Assembly (NCBI RefSeq): GCF_011947195.1
Contig: NZ_JAATVY010000017.1
Span: forward strand, 62,001-126,000
Direction: 5' to 3'
DNA: 64,000 nucleotides
DNA from: Planosporangium thailandense
GTDB taxonomy: Bacteria > Actinomycetota > Actinomycetes > Mycobacteriales > Micromonosporaceae
Position numbers and translations under genes: made by a program. This document shows, piece after piece, positions 24,901 through 33,453 of this stretch. The notes below the pieces were generated by a model that was given only the letters and a program-made list of their open reading frames with translations, was not told the origin of the DNA and did no database searches. Every line of letters begins with the position of its first letter. The first letter of the stretch is position 1.

Positions 24901-27008
24901 GCGATGGCCAGGTGCAGCGCGCCCCTGGCGGCCGGGTCGAGGCCGGCCCGGGCGGCCTGCTGTACCCGGTCATGGCGGAACCGTACGGTGCCCGCCCCGG
25001 CGGCCGGGCCCGCACCGTCGGCGGCGTCCATGTCGACCAGCCCGTCCTCCAGCGCGGCGGCGAGCAGGTCCGGCACCGCCGCCGGGGAGCGACCGCTCGC
25101 GGCGGCCAGCAGGTCGAGGCGTACCTTGCCGCCGAGACACGCCATGATCTCCAGCAGCGCGCGACCCTCGCCGGGCAGCCGCTCGATGCGGTCCTTGAGC
25201 AGGTCGACGACGTCACCCTGCCCGACGTACCGGCGGATCGACGCATCGTCCCAGCGCCAGCCGTCGTCGCCGAGCACGAGCGCGCCGTCGCGGCGCAGCG
25301 CGTTGACGAGTTCGACGGTGTCGTACGGGTTGCCCCCGGTGCGCTCACCCAGCACGGCGGCGAGCGGCGCGGCCGCGGGGGTGGGCAGGCGGAGCATCTG
25401 TCCTACGAGGACGCCCAGGTCCGCCGCGGCCAGGTTGCCGAGCCGCAGCACCTGCGGCGCGGCGCCCAGCCGTTCCCAGCGCTCGAAGATGGCCGTCAGC
25501 GGGTGGGCGGCGTCGACGTCCTGATCCCGGTACGCGCCGACCAGCAGGAGGCCGCGCAGGTCCTCGTCGGTCTGGATCGCGTCCATGATCCCGATCGCGG
25601 ACGAGCTCGCCCACTGCAGATCGTCGAGGAACAGCACGACCGGCCGGTCCGGCGAGGCGACCACGCCGAGCAGGTCCAGCGCCGCCTGCCGCAGCCGCGC
25701 CTCCACCTCGACCGGGTCACCGCCGGTGACCCGGTGGTCGGCGCCCAGCAGCGTCACGAACTCGGGAGCCGCGGCGGTGATGAGTCCGGCGTTGGCGCCG
25801 AGCGCGTCCAGGATCCGGTCGCGCTGCTGGGCCAGCGCCGCGTCCGGCTCGGCCAGGAGCAGCCGACCCAGCTCCCGCAGCGCCTGGACGACCACCCCGG
25901 ACGCCGTGTCGTGCCGGTACTGATCGGCCTTGCCCGCCACGAACCAGCCGCCGCGGGCCGTCACCGTCGGCCGCAGCTGCGTGATGAGCGCCGACTTGCC
26001 CACGCCGGGCGCGCCGGTCACCAGTAACCCTCGCGACCGGCTGTGCAGCGCGCTGTCCAGGGCCGCGCGCATCGTGTCGAGCTCGGTGTGCCGTCCGACC
26101 AGTCCGGACGGTGGCGACAACCGGGTGGGGAAGTCACGCTCGCCCAGCCGCAACGACATCGCCGGGTTCTCGCACAGCAGGGACAGGTCGTGCGCGAGCC
26201 CCTCGGCGCTCTGGTAGCGGCGCTCGGGCTCCTTCTCCAGCAGCCGCGCGACGACGTCCGACAGACCCTGCGGGATGCCGGGTACGAACTGGGCCAGCGG
26301 TTGCGGCTCCCGGGCGAGGATGTCGCGCATCAACTGGAGCGGATCACCGTCGCCGAACGGCGGGTGCCCGGCGGCGACCTCGTACAGCGTCGCGCCGAGC
26401 GCGTACAGGTCCGCGCGCAGGTCCACCGGCAGGCCGGTGCGGCCGGTCTGCTCCGGCGCCAGGTAGGGCAGCCTCCCGGCGATCTCCCGGTGGTGGGCGA
26501 AGCCCGGCCGTACCTCGGCGAAGGTCGTGGCCAGGTCGAAGTCGATGAGCCGCGGCGTCGACCCGGCACCGGACAGCAGGATGTTGCCGGGGTTCACGTC
26601 CCGGTGCACGACGCCGGCCCGATGGACGGCTGCGAGGATCCGAGCGAGCGCCAGCGCCAACCGCGGCAGGCCGGCCGGATCCGGGCGCTCCGATCGCAGG
26701 ATCTCGGTCAGCGACCGGCCGGCCACGTCCTCGAGCATGATCGAGTGCCCGTCTGCGGATGCCCCGGCCACCGGCCGGACCACGCCGGGCACCGCGGCGA
26801 GCCGCGCCAGGATCCCGATCTCGTGCCGGGTGCGCGCCGCCGCGCTCGCTCCGAGGGCCTCTTTGCGGATGGCCGTGACTGTCCCGGCGCCCTGCGGAAG
26901 GCGCACCCTGCTGACCCGGGTGCGGTCGCTCTCGTAGAGGACAACCGGCTGGTCGTCCGCGGAGGTCGGTAGCGTCGAGCCGGACCACGCCCCGGAGGAC
27001 GTACCCAT
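21990..27008 (-). CDS. Multidomain kinase-ATPase-GAF-diguanylate cyclase signalling protein
   Basis: 1,672 residues from ATG 27006-27008. Domains in order: Ser/Thr protein kinase-like (about 26-280; HRDVNPGN at 135, DFD at 156-158, APEQ); PknK/ATPase-like NTPase (Walker A GAPGVGKS at 332-339, Walker B VVLFLDDLQWA); a long helical, TPR-like region; GAF (about 1325-1480); coiled linker (EDKVAERTRALRAANEQLEA); GGDEF (RYGGEEFAIIF at about 1575). GGEEF is competent for c-di-GMP synthesis, but no RxxD inhibitory site precedes it. The kinase lacks an evident glycine loop and has DFD for DFG, so catalytic activity is uncertain. Likely a cytoplasmic integrator of several signals. Confidence 0.85.
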   Translation of the reverse strand: MGTSSGAWSGSTLPTSADDQPVVLYESDRTRVSRVRLPQGAGTVTAIRKEALGASAAARTRHEIGILARLAAVPGVVRPVAGASADGHSIMLEDVAGRSLTEILRSERPDPAGLPRLALALARILAAVHRAGVVHRDVNPGNILLSGAGSTPRLIDFDLATTFAEVRPGFAHHREIAGRLPYLAPEQTGRTGLPVDLRADLYALGATLYEVAAGHPPFGDGDPLQLMRDILAREPQPLAQFVPGIPQGLSDVVARLLEKEPERRYQSAEGLAHDLSLLCENPAMSLRLGERDFPTRLSPPSGLVGRHTELDTMRAALDSALHSRSRGLLVTGAPGVGKSALITQLRPTVTARGGWFVAGKADQYRHDTASGVVVQALRELGRLLLAEPDAALAQQRDRILDALGANAGLITAAAPEFVTLLGADHRVTGGDPVEVEARLRQAALDLLGVVASPDRPVVLFLDDLQWASSSAIGIMDAIQTDEDLRGLLLVGAYRDQDVDAAHPLTAIFERWERLGAAPQVLRLGNLAAADLGVLVGQMLRLPTPAAAPLAAVLGERTGGNPYDTVELVNALRRDGALVLGDDGWRWDDASIRRYVGQGDVVDLLKDRIERLPGEGRALLEIMACLGGKVRLDLLAAASGRSPAAVPDLLAAALEDGLVDMDAADGAGPAAGAGTVRFRHDRVQQAARAGLDPAARGALHLAIARRLAAGAEFRAEAAEQYLVTVDALSDGAEQRMVAELFADAAAGVTRVSNHAIAERYLAAAGRLWLAVGVGPDDPSLIGLETAWHSALYSLGRLDEADEVYRSIERRCADPIDLVDAASLQVCSLTNRLRPADAVTFGFALLDRLGFAVPGDNVQDEIRNRTAAMNEWIERVTVAEDLRRPELTDRRALAASRLISRMSTSAFFAFFADQTALPWLVTEAQRLWDEYGPCAPLVNTVATACFSTIMVSDDHATGARVARHAIAVGQARGFGTPVAEARYLYAVSSCHWFEPVEEAIRQGRAAREALLRGGDLQSTCLAFWPSIFSLLDCGPTLDDLRSEVDAAVAFAERTGNDAAAVIQRGTYRQFVRAMSGETVAPGSFTDDTFDEDADVETNPRLAAHFHIYRALSAALFGDAEGLARHTAAAMRLNPLVKNLYPSAVAHLLQALALAHRIRTAPDTRPALLADLDGCRDWLARRAQDAPENFGHLLRLIEAERAWAIDEFRAAAVAFDAGLREAELRQRPWHRALIAERAALFHLEHGLERTGRELLAEARRRYEEWGATGKVRELDRTYPFLRRAGATAEDTRPRADRLGSSSVSSDNIDMLAILRASQALSSETGLDRLYASITEQMRTITGATGVRLLLFDEDAGDWVMQVPGPDGDGPIPAQEAGARGLLPLTAFRYAERTREPLLVENALRDDRFARDSYFVGVDRCSLLVVPIQKQGAMRGVLLLENRLSSGAFSADRLDAVLLIAGQLAVSLDNALLYRRLEDKVAERTRALRAANEQLEALSLTDSLTGLANRRRFDDVLQTAWHRAAVTGATIGIAMIDIDHFKRYNDEYGHPAGDECLRAIAGALAGSVRQETDLVCRYGGEEFAIIFPGTDAARAAEVAERARTAVAALARPHPSAELGFVTLSAGVAAMTADVGYTADALVKAADTALYQAKLRGRNRVWTAADPGDGAIGPHPA

Positions 27009-27246
27009 CGCCACCACCTCTCCTCGCTCCATGCGCCAGGGGCAGTACGGTATCGATCGGTGTCCACCACGCGCAGCCGAACGGTCACCTGGCCGCCCAC
27101 GCCCTGACCTATTCGGCCAACAGTCAGTGAAGCTAAGGAAAAGCCGCACAATCAAGGTCAAGCGGACCGACTGTCGTCAGCCGAGCGGACAGAAAGCGGC
27201 AAATACGTAATACGGGGCGCGCTGCGCCGCAAAGAGGGTGCCGGCA

Positions 27247-27639
27247 TCACGACGTACCCGCGGGGCGCGGTCGGCCGGCCGACCGCGCGGCCCTGATGCG
27301 CTGGCCCCGTTCGGTGGCCCGCGCCATCTCGACGGCCCGGGCCGCCTCCTCTTCCGGGTCGCGCAACCGCACGGTCCGCTCCGCTTCGGCGCCACCGATC
27401 GGCTGGGCCGCGCCGCTGACCACGCCGGAGACGAACCGCCACGGCAGGGACAGATTCGCCTTGCCGAGCATCCTCAGCACCGGCACGGCGGCGATGAAGA
27501 GCGCCAACGGCGGCTCGACCAGCCCGAGCGTCACCGCCAGCCACAGACCGCCGAAGTAGCCGAGCGAACGGGGAAGGTCGATCTCCACCCGCCACAGCGT
27601 GACCACCAGGCCCCGCTCCGCCGAGCGTGGCATCACCAT
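27247..27639 (-). CDS. Small membrane protein of unknown function
   Basis: 130 residues from ATG 27637-27639, with GGGAGG six bases upstream. The sequence begins RSAERGLVVTLWRVEIDLP and has two hydrophobic stretches (GYFGGLWLAVTLGLVEPPLALFIAAVPVL) before an acidic/basic cytoplasmic tail (RDPEEEAARAVEMARATERGQ). No family is recognised. The tail, rich in Ala, Glu and Arg, may be a coiled coil. It is divergently oriented to the Nramp-like gene, about 170 bp away. Confidence 0.6.
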   Translation of the reverse strand: MVMPRSAERGLVVTLWRVEIDLPRSLGYFGGLWLAVTLGLVEPPLALFIAAVPVLRMLGKANLSLPWRFVSGVVSGAAQPIGGAEAERTVRLRDPEEEAARAVEMARATERGQRIRAARSAGRPRPAGTS

Positions 27640-27811
27640 GGCCGCCTCCCGCCTGTACGCACCAGCGGCTCGAAACGTCGCGCCTACCCAGCTCGGTCGG
27701 CGCTACGCCAGGTACGGGTCGATCATGCTTGAACGCCGCCTGATCGGGGTAGCACTCCATCGGTGGGGCATCGACCCGCCGAGCCCGTTCGTTGATCCGC
27801 GAAACCCGTAC

Positions 27812-29119
27812 ATGAGTGACGCCGCCCGCACCTCGTCCACGGCGCTCCCCACCCGGCACGACGACCAGCCGACCGGACGTGGGCGCGGGCTGCGGCGACT
27901 CGCCGGACTGGCCCTCGGCGTGCTGGCCGGGGTGGGCGGGTTCGTCGACATGGGCGGGGTGATCACCTCCAGCCAGGCCGGCGCGCAGTTCCGGTACGCG
28001 CTGCTCTGGACGGTCATCCCCGGCATCGCCGGGTTCGCGATCTACGCGGAGATGTCCGGGCGGGTGGTGATCGCCTCGGGGCGCGCCACGTTCGACCTCA
28101 TCCGCGACCGTCTGGGCGCCCGGCTGTCGCTCCTCCCGCTGGCCGCCCTGTCGCTGGTCAACGTGCTGACCCTGGTGGTGGAGATCTGCGGCATGGCCCT
28201 CGCCGTGCAGTTGCTGACCCGGGTGTCCTACCTGGTGTGGGTACCGCTGGCCGCCCTGGCCCTCGTCCTCGTGCTGTGGCGGGCCGGCTTCGAGGCGCTG
28301 GACAACGCCGCCGCCCTGTGCGGCCTGGTCATCCTGATCACCGTGGTGGCCGCGGTCCGGCTGCACCCCGAGTGGGGGCAGGTGGGCCGGTCGCTGTTCC
28401 ACCCCTCCCCCGGCGAGACGCACCCCGCCGGGCTGTACCTGTTCTCCGTGGTCTCCCTGCTGGGCGCGTACATGACGCCTTACCAGTTCGAGTTCTACTC
28501 CTCCGGCGCGCTCGAGCAGTCCTGGACCGGCGACGACCTCGTCACCAACCGCAGCAGCGCGATCGTCGGGACGATCTTCGGTGGTGTCATCACGATCGGG
28601 CTGATGGTCGCGGCCGCCCAGGTGCTCCACCCCGCGCACGCGCAGGTTCGGAGCCTGGCCGACGCGGCGAAACCGGTCGCGACCGCGTTCGGCGAGGTCG
28701 GCCTGGTGCTGTTCGGGCTGGGCACCTTCGCGGTGTCCGCCGGCGCCGGCCTCGAGACCGCGCTGTCGGGCACCTACTCGGTGTGCCAGTACTTCGGCTG
28801 GGACTGGGGCAAGCAACCCCGCCCCCACCAGGTACCGCTGTTCCACCTGCTCTACCTGGTCATGTTCGTCCTCGCGGCCGGGATCGCCCTGACCGGAGTC
28901 GACCCCATCGCGCTGACCATCCTGACCATGGCCCTAGCCGCGGTGGCGCTGCCCTTCACGTTCATCCCGCTGCTCATCGTCGCCAACGACCGCGACTACG
29001 TCGGCGAACAGACCAACACCCGAGCGATCAACGCCGTCGCCGGCATCATCCTCGCGCTGCTGATCGTCGTCGCTGTCGCCGCCGTCCCGTTGCTGATCGT
29101 CACCGGGGGTGAATCGTGA
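27812..29119 (+). CDS. Nramp-like divalent metal transporter
   Basis: 435 residues, about 11 hydrophobic helices. TM1 reads GVGGFVDMGGVITSSQAGAQF: the Nramp DPGN metal motif is DMGG here. The TM6 counterpart is GAYMTPYQFEFYSSGALEQ, in which the MPH motif is replaced by MTPYQ. These changes place it among Nramp-related transporters with a different metal site rather than classical Mn/Fe importers. The start at ATG 27812 follows a hydrophilic leader. Its stop overlaps the next gene by four bases (GTGA), so it is the first gene of a four-gene operon with PRC-barrel proteins. Confidence 0.75.
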   Translation: MSDAARTSSTALPTRHDDQPTGRGRGLRRLAGLALGVLAGVGGFVDMGGVITSSQAGAQFRYALLWTVIPGIAGFAIYAEMSGRVVIASGRATFDLIRDRLGARLSLLPLAALSLVNVLTLVVEICGMALAVQLLTRVSYLVWVPLAALALVLVLWRAGFEALDNAAALCGLVILITVVAAVRLHPEWGQVGRSLFHPSPGETHPAGLYLFSVVSLLGAYMTPYQFEFYSSGALEQSWTGDDLVTNRSSAIVGTIFGGVITIGLMVAAAQVLHPAHAQVRSLADAAKPVATAFGEVGLVLFGLGTFAVSAGAGLETALSGTYSVCQYFGWDWGKQPRPHQVPLFHLLYLVMFVLAAGIALTGVDPIALTILTMALAAVALPFTFIPLLIVANDRDYVGEQTNTRAINAVAGIILALLIVVAVAAVPLLIVTGGES

Positions 29120-29514
29120 AAGCCGTCAGCCCTGAGCGGTACGGCCGGATCGAGCTGGGCAAGCATCTGGTGGACAAGAGCCTCCTCGACCGCGACGACC
29201 TGCGCTGCGGCAAGGTCGACGACCTCGTCCTCGACCTGTCCGACGCCGACCCCGGCCGCCCGCCTGAGCTCGTCGCCCTGGTGACCGGCCCGCTCGCGTA
29301 CGCGCGCACCCTCGGCCGGGTGGGCACCGCCCTGGCGCGCGGGATCTACCGGCTGCTCGGGATCCGCGATCCGCACCCGGTCGAGGTGCCCTGGAGCCGC
29401 GTACGGCAGGTCGACGTCATGGTCCGCCTCGACCTCAGCCGCGCCGAGTGCGACGTCAACGCCGTGTCCGACACCGTGCGGGACCGCCTGTTCGCCCACC
29501 TACCGGGAGCCTGA
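29116..29514 (+). CDS. PRC-barrel-like protein
   Basis: 132 residues from GTG 29116. ELGKHLVDKSLLDRDDLRCGKVDDLVLD matches the start of a PRC-barrel (first part: ligand-adaptor beta barrel found in photosynthetic reaction-centre H subunit and RimM), and EVPWSRVRQVDVMVRLD supplies later strands. The middle (LAYARTLGRVGTALARGIYRLL) is helical. Such proteins are common next to transporters in stress regions; the ligand is not known. It is coupled to the upstream transporter. Confidence 0.65.
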   Translation: MKAVSPERYGRIELGKHLVDKSLLDRDDLRCGKVDDLVLDLSDADPGRPPELVALVTGPLAYARTLGRVGTALARGIYRLLGIRDPHPVEVPWSRVRQVDVMVRLDLSRAECDVNAVSDTVRDRLFAHLPGA

Positions 29515-29525
29515 CCGGAGAGCCC

Positions 29526-29798
29526 ATGCACCTGACCTACCACCAGATCGTCGGCCGGCGCGTCGTCGACCGCGACAACCGCCCGGTCGGCCGGGTCGTC
29601 GACCTGATCGCGCGGTCGCCCGACGACCGCACGATCCGGGTCACCGGGCTGCTCGTCGGCCGGCGGGCGCTGATCCAACGGATCGGCCGCGACCGGTGGA
29701 ACCTGCACCCGGTCGTCGTGGGCTGGAGCGAGGTCGCCGACCTCGACGACGAACACATCCGGCTGCGTACCCGTCGCGACGATCTCCGGCGAGGATAG
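29526..29798 (+). CDS. PRC-barrel domain protein
   Basis: 90 residues from ATG 29526. YHQIVGRRVVDRDNRPVGRV is the canonical PRC-barrel opening (entry into the first two strands with G-R-x-V turns), followed by IRVTGLLVGRRAL and VGWSEVADLDDEHIRL. It is 11 bp downstream of the first PRC-like gene, suggesting the two small barrels act together. Function unknown. Confidence 0.7.
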   Translation: MHLTYHQIVGRRVVDRDNRPVGRVVDLIARSPDDRTIRVTGLLVGRRALIQRIGRDRWNLHPVVVGWSEVADLDDEHIRLRTRRDDLRRG

Positions 29799-29800
29799 CC

Positions 29801-29983
29801 ATGGCCGTGCTGTGCGCCCTCGCCGCCGCACTCACCGTCGCCACCCTGGCCACGTTCGTATGGGCGCTGGTCAGCCTGCGCCGCCTTCCGGTCGGCCGGC
29901 GCCCCCTGGTCACCGTCTACAGCCGTACCGGCAAGGCGCTCGACGTCCAGGAGCTGAACCCGCCCGATCCACCCCCGCCGTGA
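29801..29983 (+). CDS. Small single-pass membrane protein (60 aa)
   Basis: ATG 29801 follows the previous stop by two bases. MAVLCALAAALTVATLATFV forms one transmembrane helix, followed by RLPVGRRPLVTVYSRTGK and a Pro-rich tail (PPDPPPP). Unrecognised; retained because of tight operon spacing and typical codon use. Confidence 0.55.
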   Translation: MAVLCALAAALTVATLATFVWALVSLRRLPVGRRPLVTVYSRTGKALDVQELNPPDPPPP

Positions 29984-30141
29984 CCGACGCCGCTCACATT
30001 GTCTCTGGCGTCCGGGTGACCGGTCCGAGATGTAGCAGGCGCGTCGATCGAATTCGGCGTATGTCGCGTGCGTAACCGCAATCGTTGTGGGTACGTCGAT
30101 CGCTGGACGATCGAGGTACCAGGTAACGGCGGGAGCGCGCC

Positions 30142-33100
30142 ATGGGTGTTCGGACGTGGCTCGAGGGGTGGCCGGTGTATCGCCAGCTGACCTCGCACGA
30201 TCCCCTGGGCCGGGGTGCGGCCGCGAAGTCTCGGCAGAGCCGGAACCTGCTGGCCCGGACCGAGACTGCCGACAAGGTGGTCAAGTCCGTCTGCCCGTAC
30301 TGTGCCGTCGGCTGCGGCCAGCAGGTCTACGTGCGCGACGGCGAGGTCACGCAGATCGAGGGCGACCCGGACTCCCCCGTCTCGCGTGGACGGCTCTGCC
30401 CGAAGGGCTCGGCGAGCAAGCAGCTGGTCACCTCGTCGACCCGGCAGACGAAGGTGCGCTACCGGCGCCCGTACGGCACCGAATGGGAAGACCTCGACCT
30501 GGCCACCGCCATGGACATGATCGCCGATCGGGTCATCGAGACCCGCCGGCGGACCTGGCAGGAGACTGACTCCAACGGTCGGGCGCTGCGCCGGACCCTC
30601 GGGTTCGCGAGCCTCGGCGGCGCGACCCTGGACAACGAAGAGAACTACCTGATGAAGAAGCTCTACACCGCCCTCGGCGCGGTAGAGATCGAGAATCAGG
30701 CCCGCATTTGACACTCCTCCACCGTTCCCAGTCTGGGAACCAGCTTCGGCCGCGGCGGCGCCACGACCTTCCAGCAGGACCTGCAGAACTCCGACTGCAT
30801 CGTCATCCAGGGCTCGAACATGGCCGAGTGCCATCCGGTCGGGTTCCAGTGGGTGATGGAGGCCAAGCAGCGCGGCGCGACGATCATCCACGTCGATCCG
30901 CGGTTCACCCGGACCAGCGCGGTCGCCGACATCCACGTCCCGCTGCGCGCCGGCAGTGACATCGCGTTCCTCGGCGGCCTCATCCGGTACGTGCTCGAAA
31001 ACGACAAGTGGTTCCGTGAGTACGTGGTGGCCTACACGAACGCGCCGATGATCCTGCGCGAGGACTTCCGCGACACCGAGGATCTCGACGGCCTGTTCTC
31101 CGGCTTCCAGGAAGACACCCGGCACTACGACCCGTCGACGTGGCAGTACGAGGGCGCCGACGTGGCAGCCGCGGCCGGTCAGCGTGACCAGTGGTCGGAC
31201 ATGGAGTCCAACGAGAAGGGCTCGTCGTCGGACAGCCGGTCCGAGCACGCCCGGCGCGGCGCCGCGACGGCCCGGGTCTCGACCTCCGGCGCCGGCGGCG
31301 GCACGTTCCACGGCAGGCCCGAGCGCGACGACACCCTCCAGCACCCGCGCTGCGTGTTCCAGGTGCTCAAGCGGCACTTCTCCCGGTACACGCCGGAGAA
31401 GGTGGCCGAGATCTGCGGCGTCAGCGAGGCGCAGTTCCTGCGAGTGGCCGAGGCCCTGACCGCCAACTCCGGCCGGGAACGCACCAGCGCGTTCGTCTAT
31501 GCCGTCGGCTGGACCCACCACACCGTGGGCGTCCAGTACATCCGCACCGCGGCGATCCTGCAGCTGCTGCTCGGCAACATCGGCCGGCCCGGCGGCGGCA
31601 TCATGGCCCTGCGCGGCCACGCCTCCATCCAGGGCTCCACCGACATCCCGACCCTGTTCAACATCCTGCCCGGCTACCTGCCGATGCCGCACGCACACGA
31701 CCACGAGGACCTGGCGACCTACATCTCGGCCGACGCGGGTTCAAAGGGCTACTGGGGCAACATGGACGCGTACGCCGTCAGCCTGCTCAAGGCATGGTGG
31801 GGTGACGCGGCCACGGCCGACAACGACTACTGCTTCGACTACCTGCCCCGGCTGACCGACAAGCACTCCAACTACGACACGGTCATGAAGCAGCTCGCCG
31901 GCGAGAGCGAGGGCTACTTCCTGATCGGCGAGAACCCGGCGGTCGGCACGGCGAACGGCAAGATGAACCGCCTGGGCCTGGCCAACCTGAAATGGCTGGT
32001 CGTCCGCGACTTTCAGCTGATCGAGTCGGCCACGTTCTGGAAGGACGGCCCCGAGATCGAGACCGGGGAGCTCGCGCCCGAGGAGATCGGCACCGAGGTC
32101 TTCTTCCTGCCGGCCGCCGCGCACACCGAGAAGGACGGCAGCTTCACCAACACGCAGCGGATGCTGCAGTGGCACCACAAGGCCGTCGAACCCACGGGTG
32201 ATCAGCGCAGCGACCTGTGGTTCTACTTCCACCTCGGCCGGATCATCCGGGCGAAGCTCGCCGGCTCGACCGCGCGTGCGGACCGGCCGATCCTCGACCT
32301 GACCTGGGACTACCCGACCAAGGGCGAGGCGGGCGACCCGGATGCCGAGGCGGTGCTCGCCGAGATCAACGGCTTCGGCCCGGACGGAAAGCCGCTGTCG
32401 TCGTACACCGAGCTCAAGGCCGACGGATCCACCCGCTGCGGATGCTGGATCTACTGCGGATGCTTCAAAGACGGCGTCAACGAGCCGGCCCGCCGCAAGC
32501 CGGGGTCTGAGCAGTCCTGGGTCGCGCCGGAGTGGGGCTGGGCGTGGCCGGCCAACCGCCGCATCCTGTACAACCGTGCGTCGGCCGATCCGGAGGGCCG
32601 GCCGTGGAGCGAGCGCAAGGCGTACCTCTGGTGGGACCCGGAGCAGAAGAAGTGGACCGGCCACGACGTGCCGGACTTCCAGCCGGACAAGTCGCCGGAC
32701 TACCGCCCGCCGGAGGACGCCGAGCGCGAGGACGCCATCGCCGGCACGGAGCCGTTCATCATGCAGGCCGACGGCCGCGGCTGGCTGTACGTGCCGGCCG
32801 GACTGGCTGACGGGCCGCTGCCGGCGCACTACGAGCCGCACGAGTCGCCGGTGCCCAACCAGCTGTACGGCCAGCAGCAGAACCCGGCGCGGCAGGTGTA
32901 TCCGCACCGGCTCAACCGGTACGCGCCCAGCGGCGATGACCCGGGGGCGGAGGTGTTCCCGTACGTGTTCACCACCTACCGGCTCACCGAGCACCACACC
33001 GCGGGCGGGATGAGCCGGTGGCTGCCCTACCTGTCGGAGCTGCAACCCGAGTTCTTCTGCGAGGTGTCGCCGCAGCTCGCGGCCGAGCGAGGCCTGGAGC

Positions 33101-33453
33101 ACCTGGGCTGGGCGACGATCGTCAATCCGCGCGCGGTGATCGAGGCCCGGGTACTGGTGACCGAGCGGATGCGCCCGCTGCGCGTGGGCGGGCGGACCCT
33201 CCACCAGATCGGCCTGCCCTACCACTGGGGCGGCAACGGGCTGTCCACCGGCGATTCCGCGAACGAACTGCTGGCGATCGCGCTCGACCCGAACGTGCAC
33301 ATCCAGCCGACCAAGGCGTCCGTATGCGACATCCGGCCCGGCCGGCGACCGCGCGCACCGGCGGCCGCCCCGCTGGTCGCCGACTACCAGCGGCGCGCCG
33401 GGATCACCGCGGAGACCGGTACCGAGGCCGTCACCGGAGGGAAGAAAAAGTGA
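30142..33453 (+). CDS. fdhA: Formate dehydrogenase catalytic subunit, selenoprotein (UGA = Sec190)
   Basis: 1,103 residues when UGA at 30709-30711 is read as selenocysteine. The frame stays open on both sides and the junction QARI-U-HSSTVPSLGTSFGRGGATT is the FdnG/FdoG active-site motif. A hairpin (GTTCCCA-GTC-TGGGAAC) follows 12 bases after UGA, as a bacterial SECIS does. The N-terminal 4Fe-4S site is CPYCAVGC...RLCPKG (about 51-90); molybdopterin guanine dinucleotide binding is expected across the rest. No twin-arginine signal precedes the cluster, unlike E. coli FdnG, so the subunit should stay in the cytoplasm. Translationally coupled to the Fe-S subunit gene. Confidence 0.93.
30712..30750 (+). 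promoter_or_regulatory. SECIS-like hairpin downstream of UGA-Sec codon
   Basis: Seven-base arms GTTCCCA (30724-30730) and TGGGAAC (30734-30740) form a stem whose apex reads CCCAGUCUGGG, with a G-U in the small loop as in bacterial SECIS apical loops. The 12-base distance from UGA (30709-30711) is in the range of E. coli fdhF/fdnG elements. It would recruit SelB. selA/B/C/D genes are not in the window. Confidence 0.75.

Noticed and set aside
23283-26027. 914-codon open frame on the plus strand
   Set aside because: Antisense to the multidomain signalling protein; no recognisable motif and composition typical of a shadow frame.
30709-30711. UGA read as a true stop or nonsense mutation in formate dehydrogenase
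   Set aside because: Position matches the selenocysteine of FdnG-type enzymes, the frame is intact on both sides, and a SECIS-like hairpin follows.
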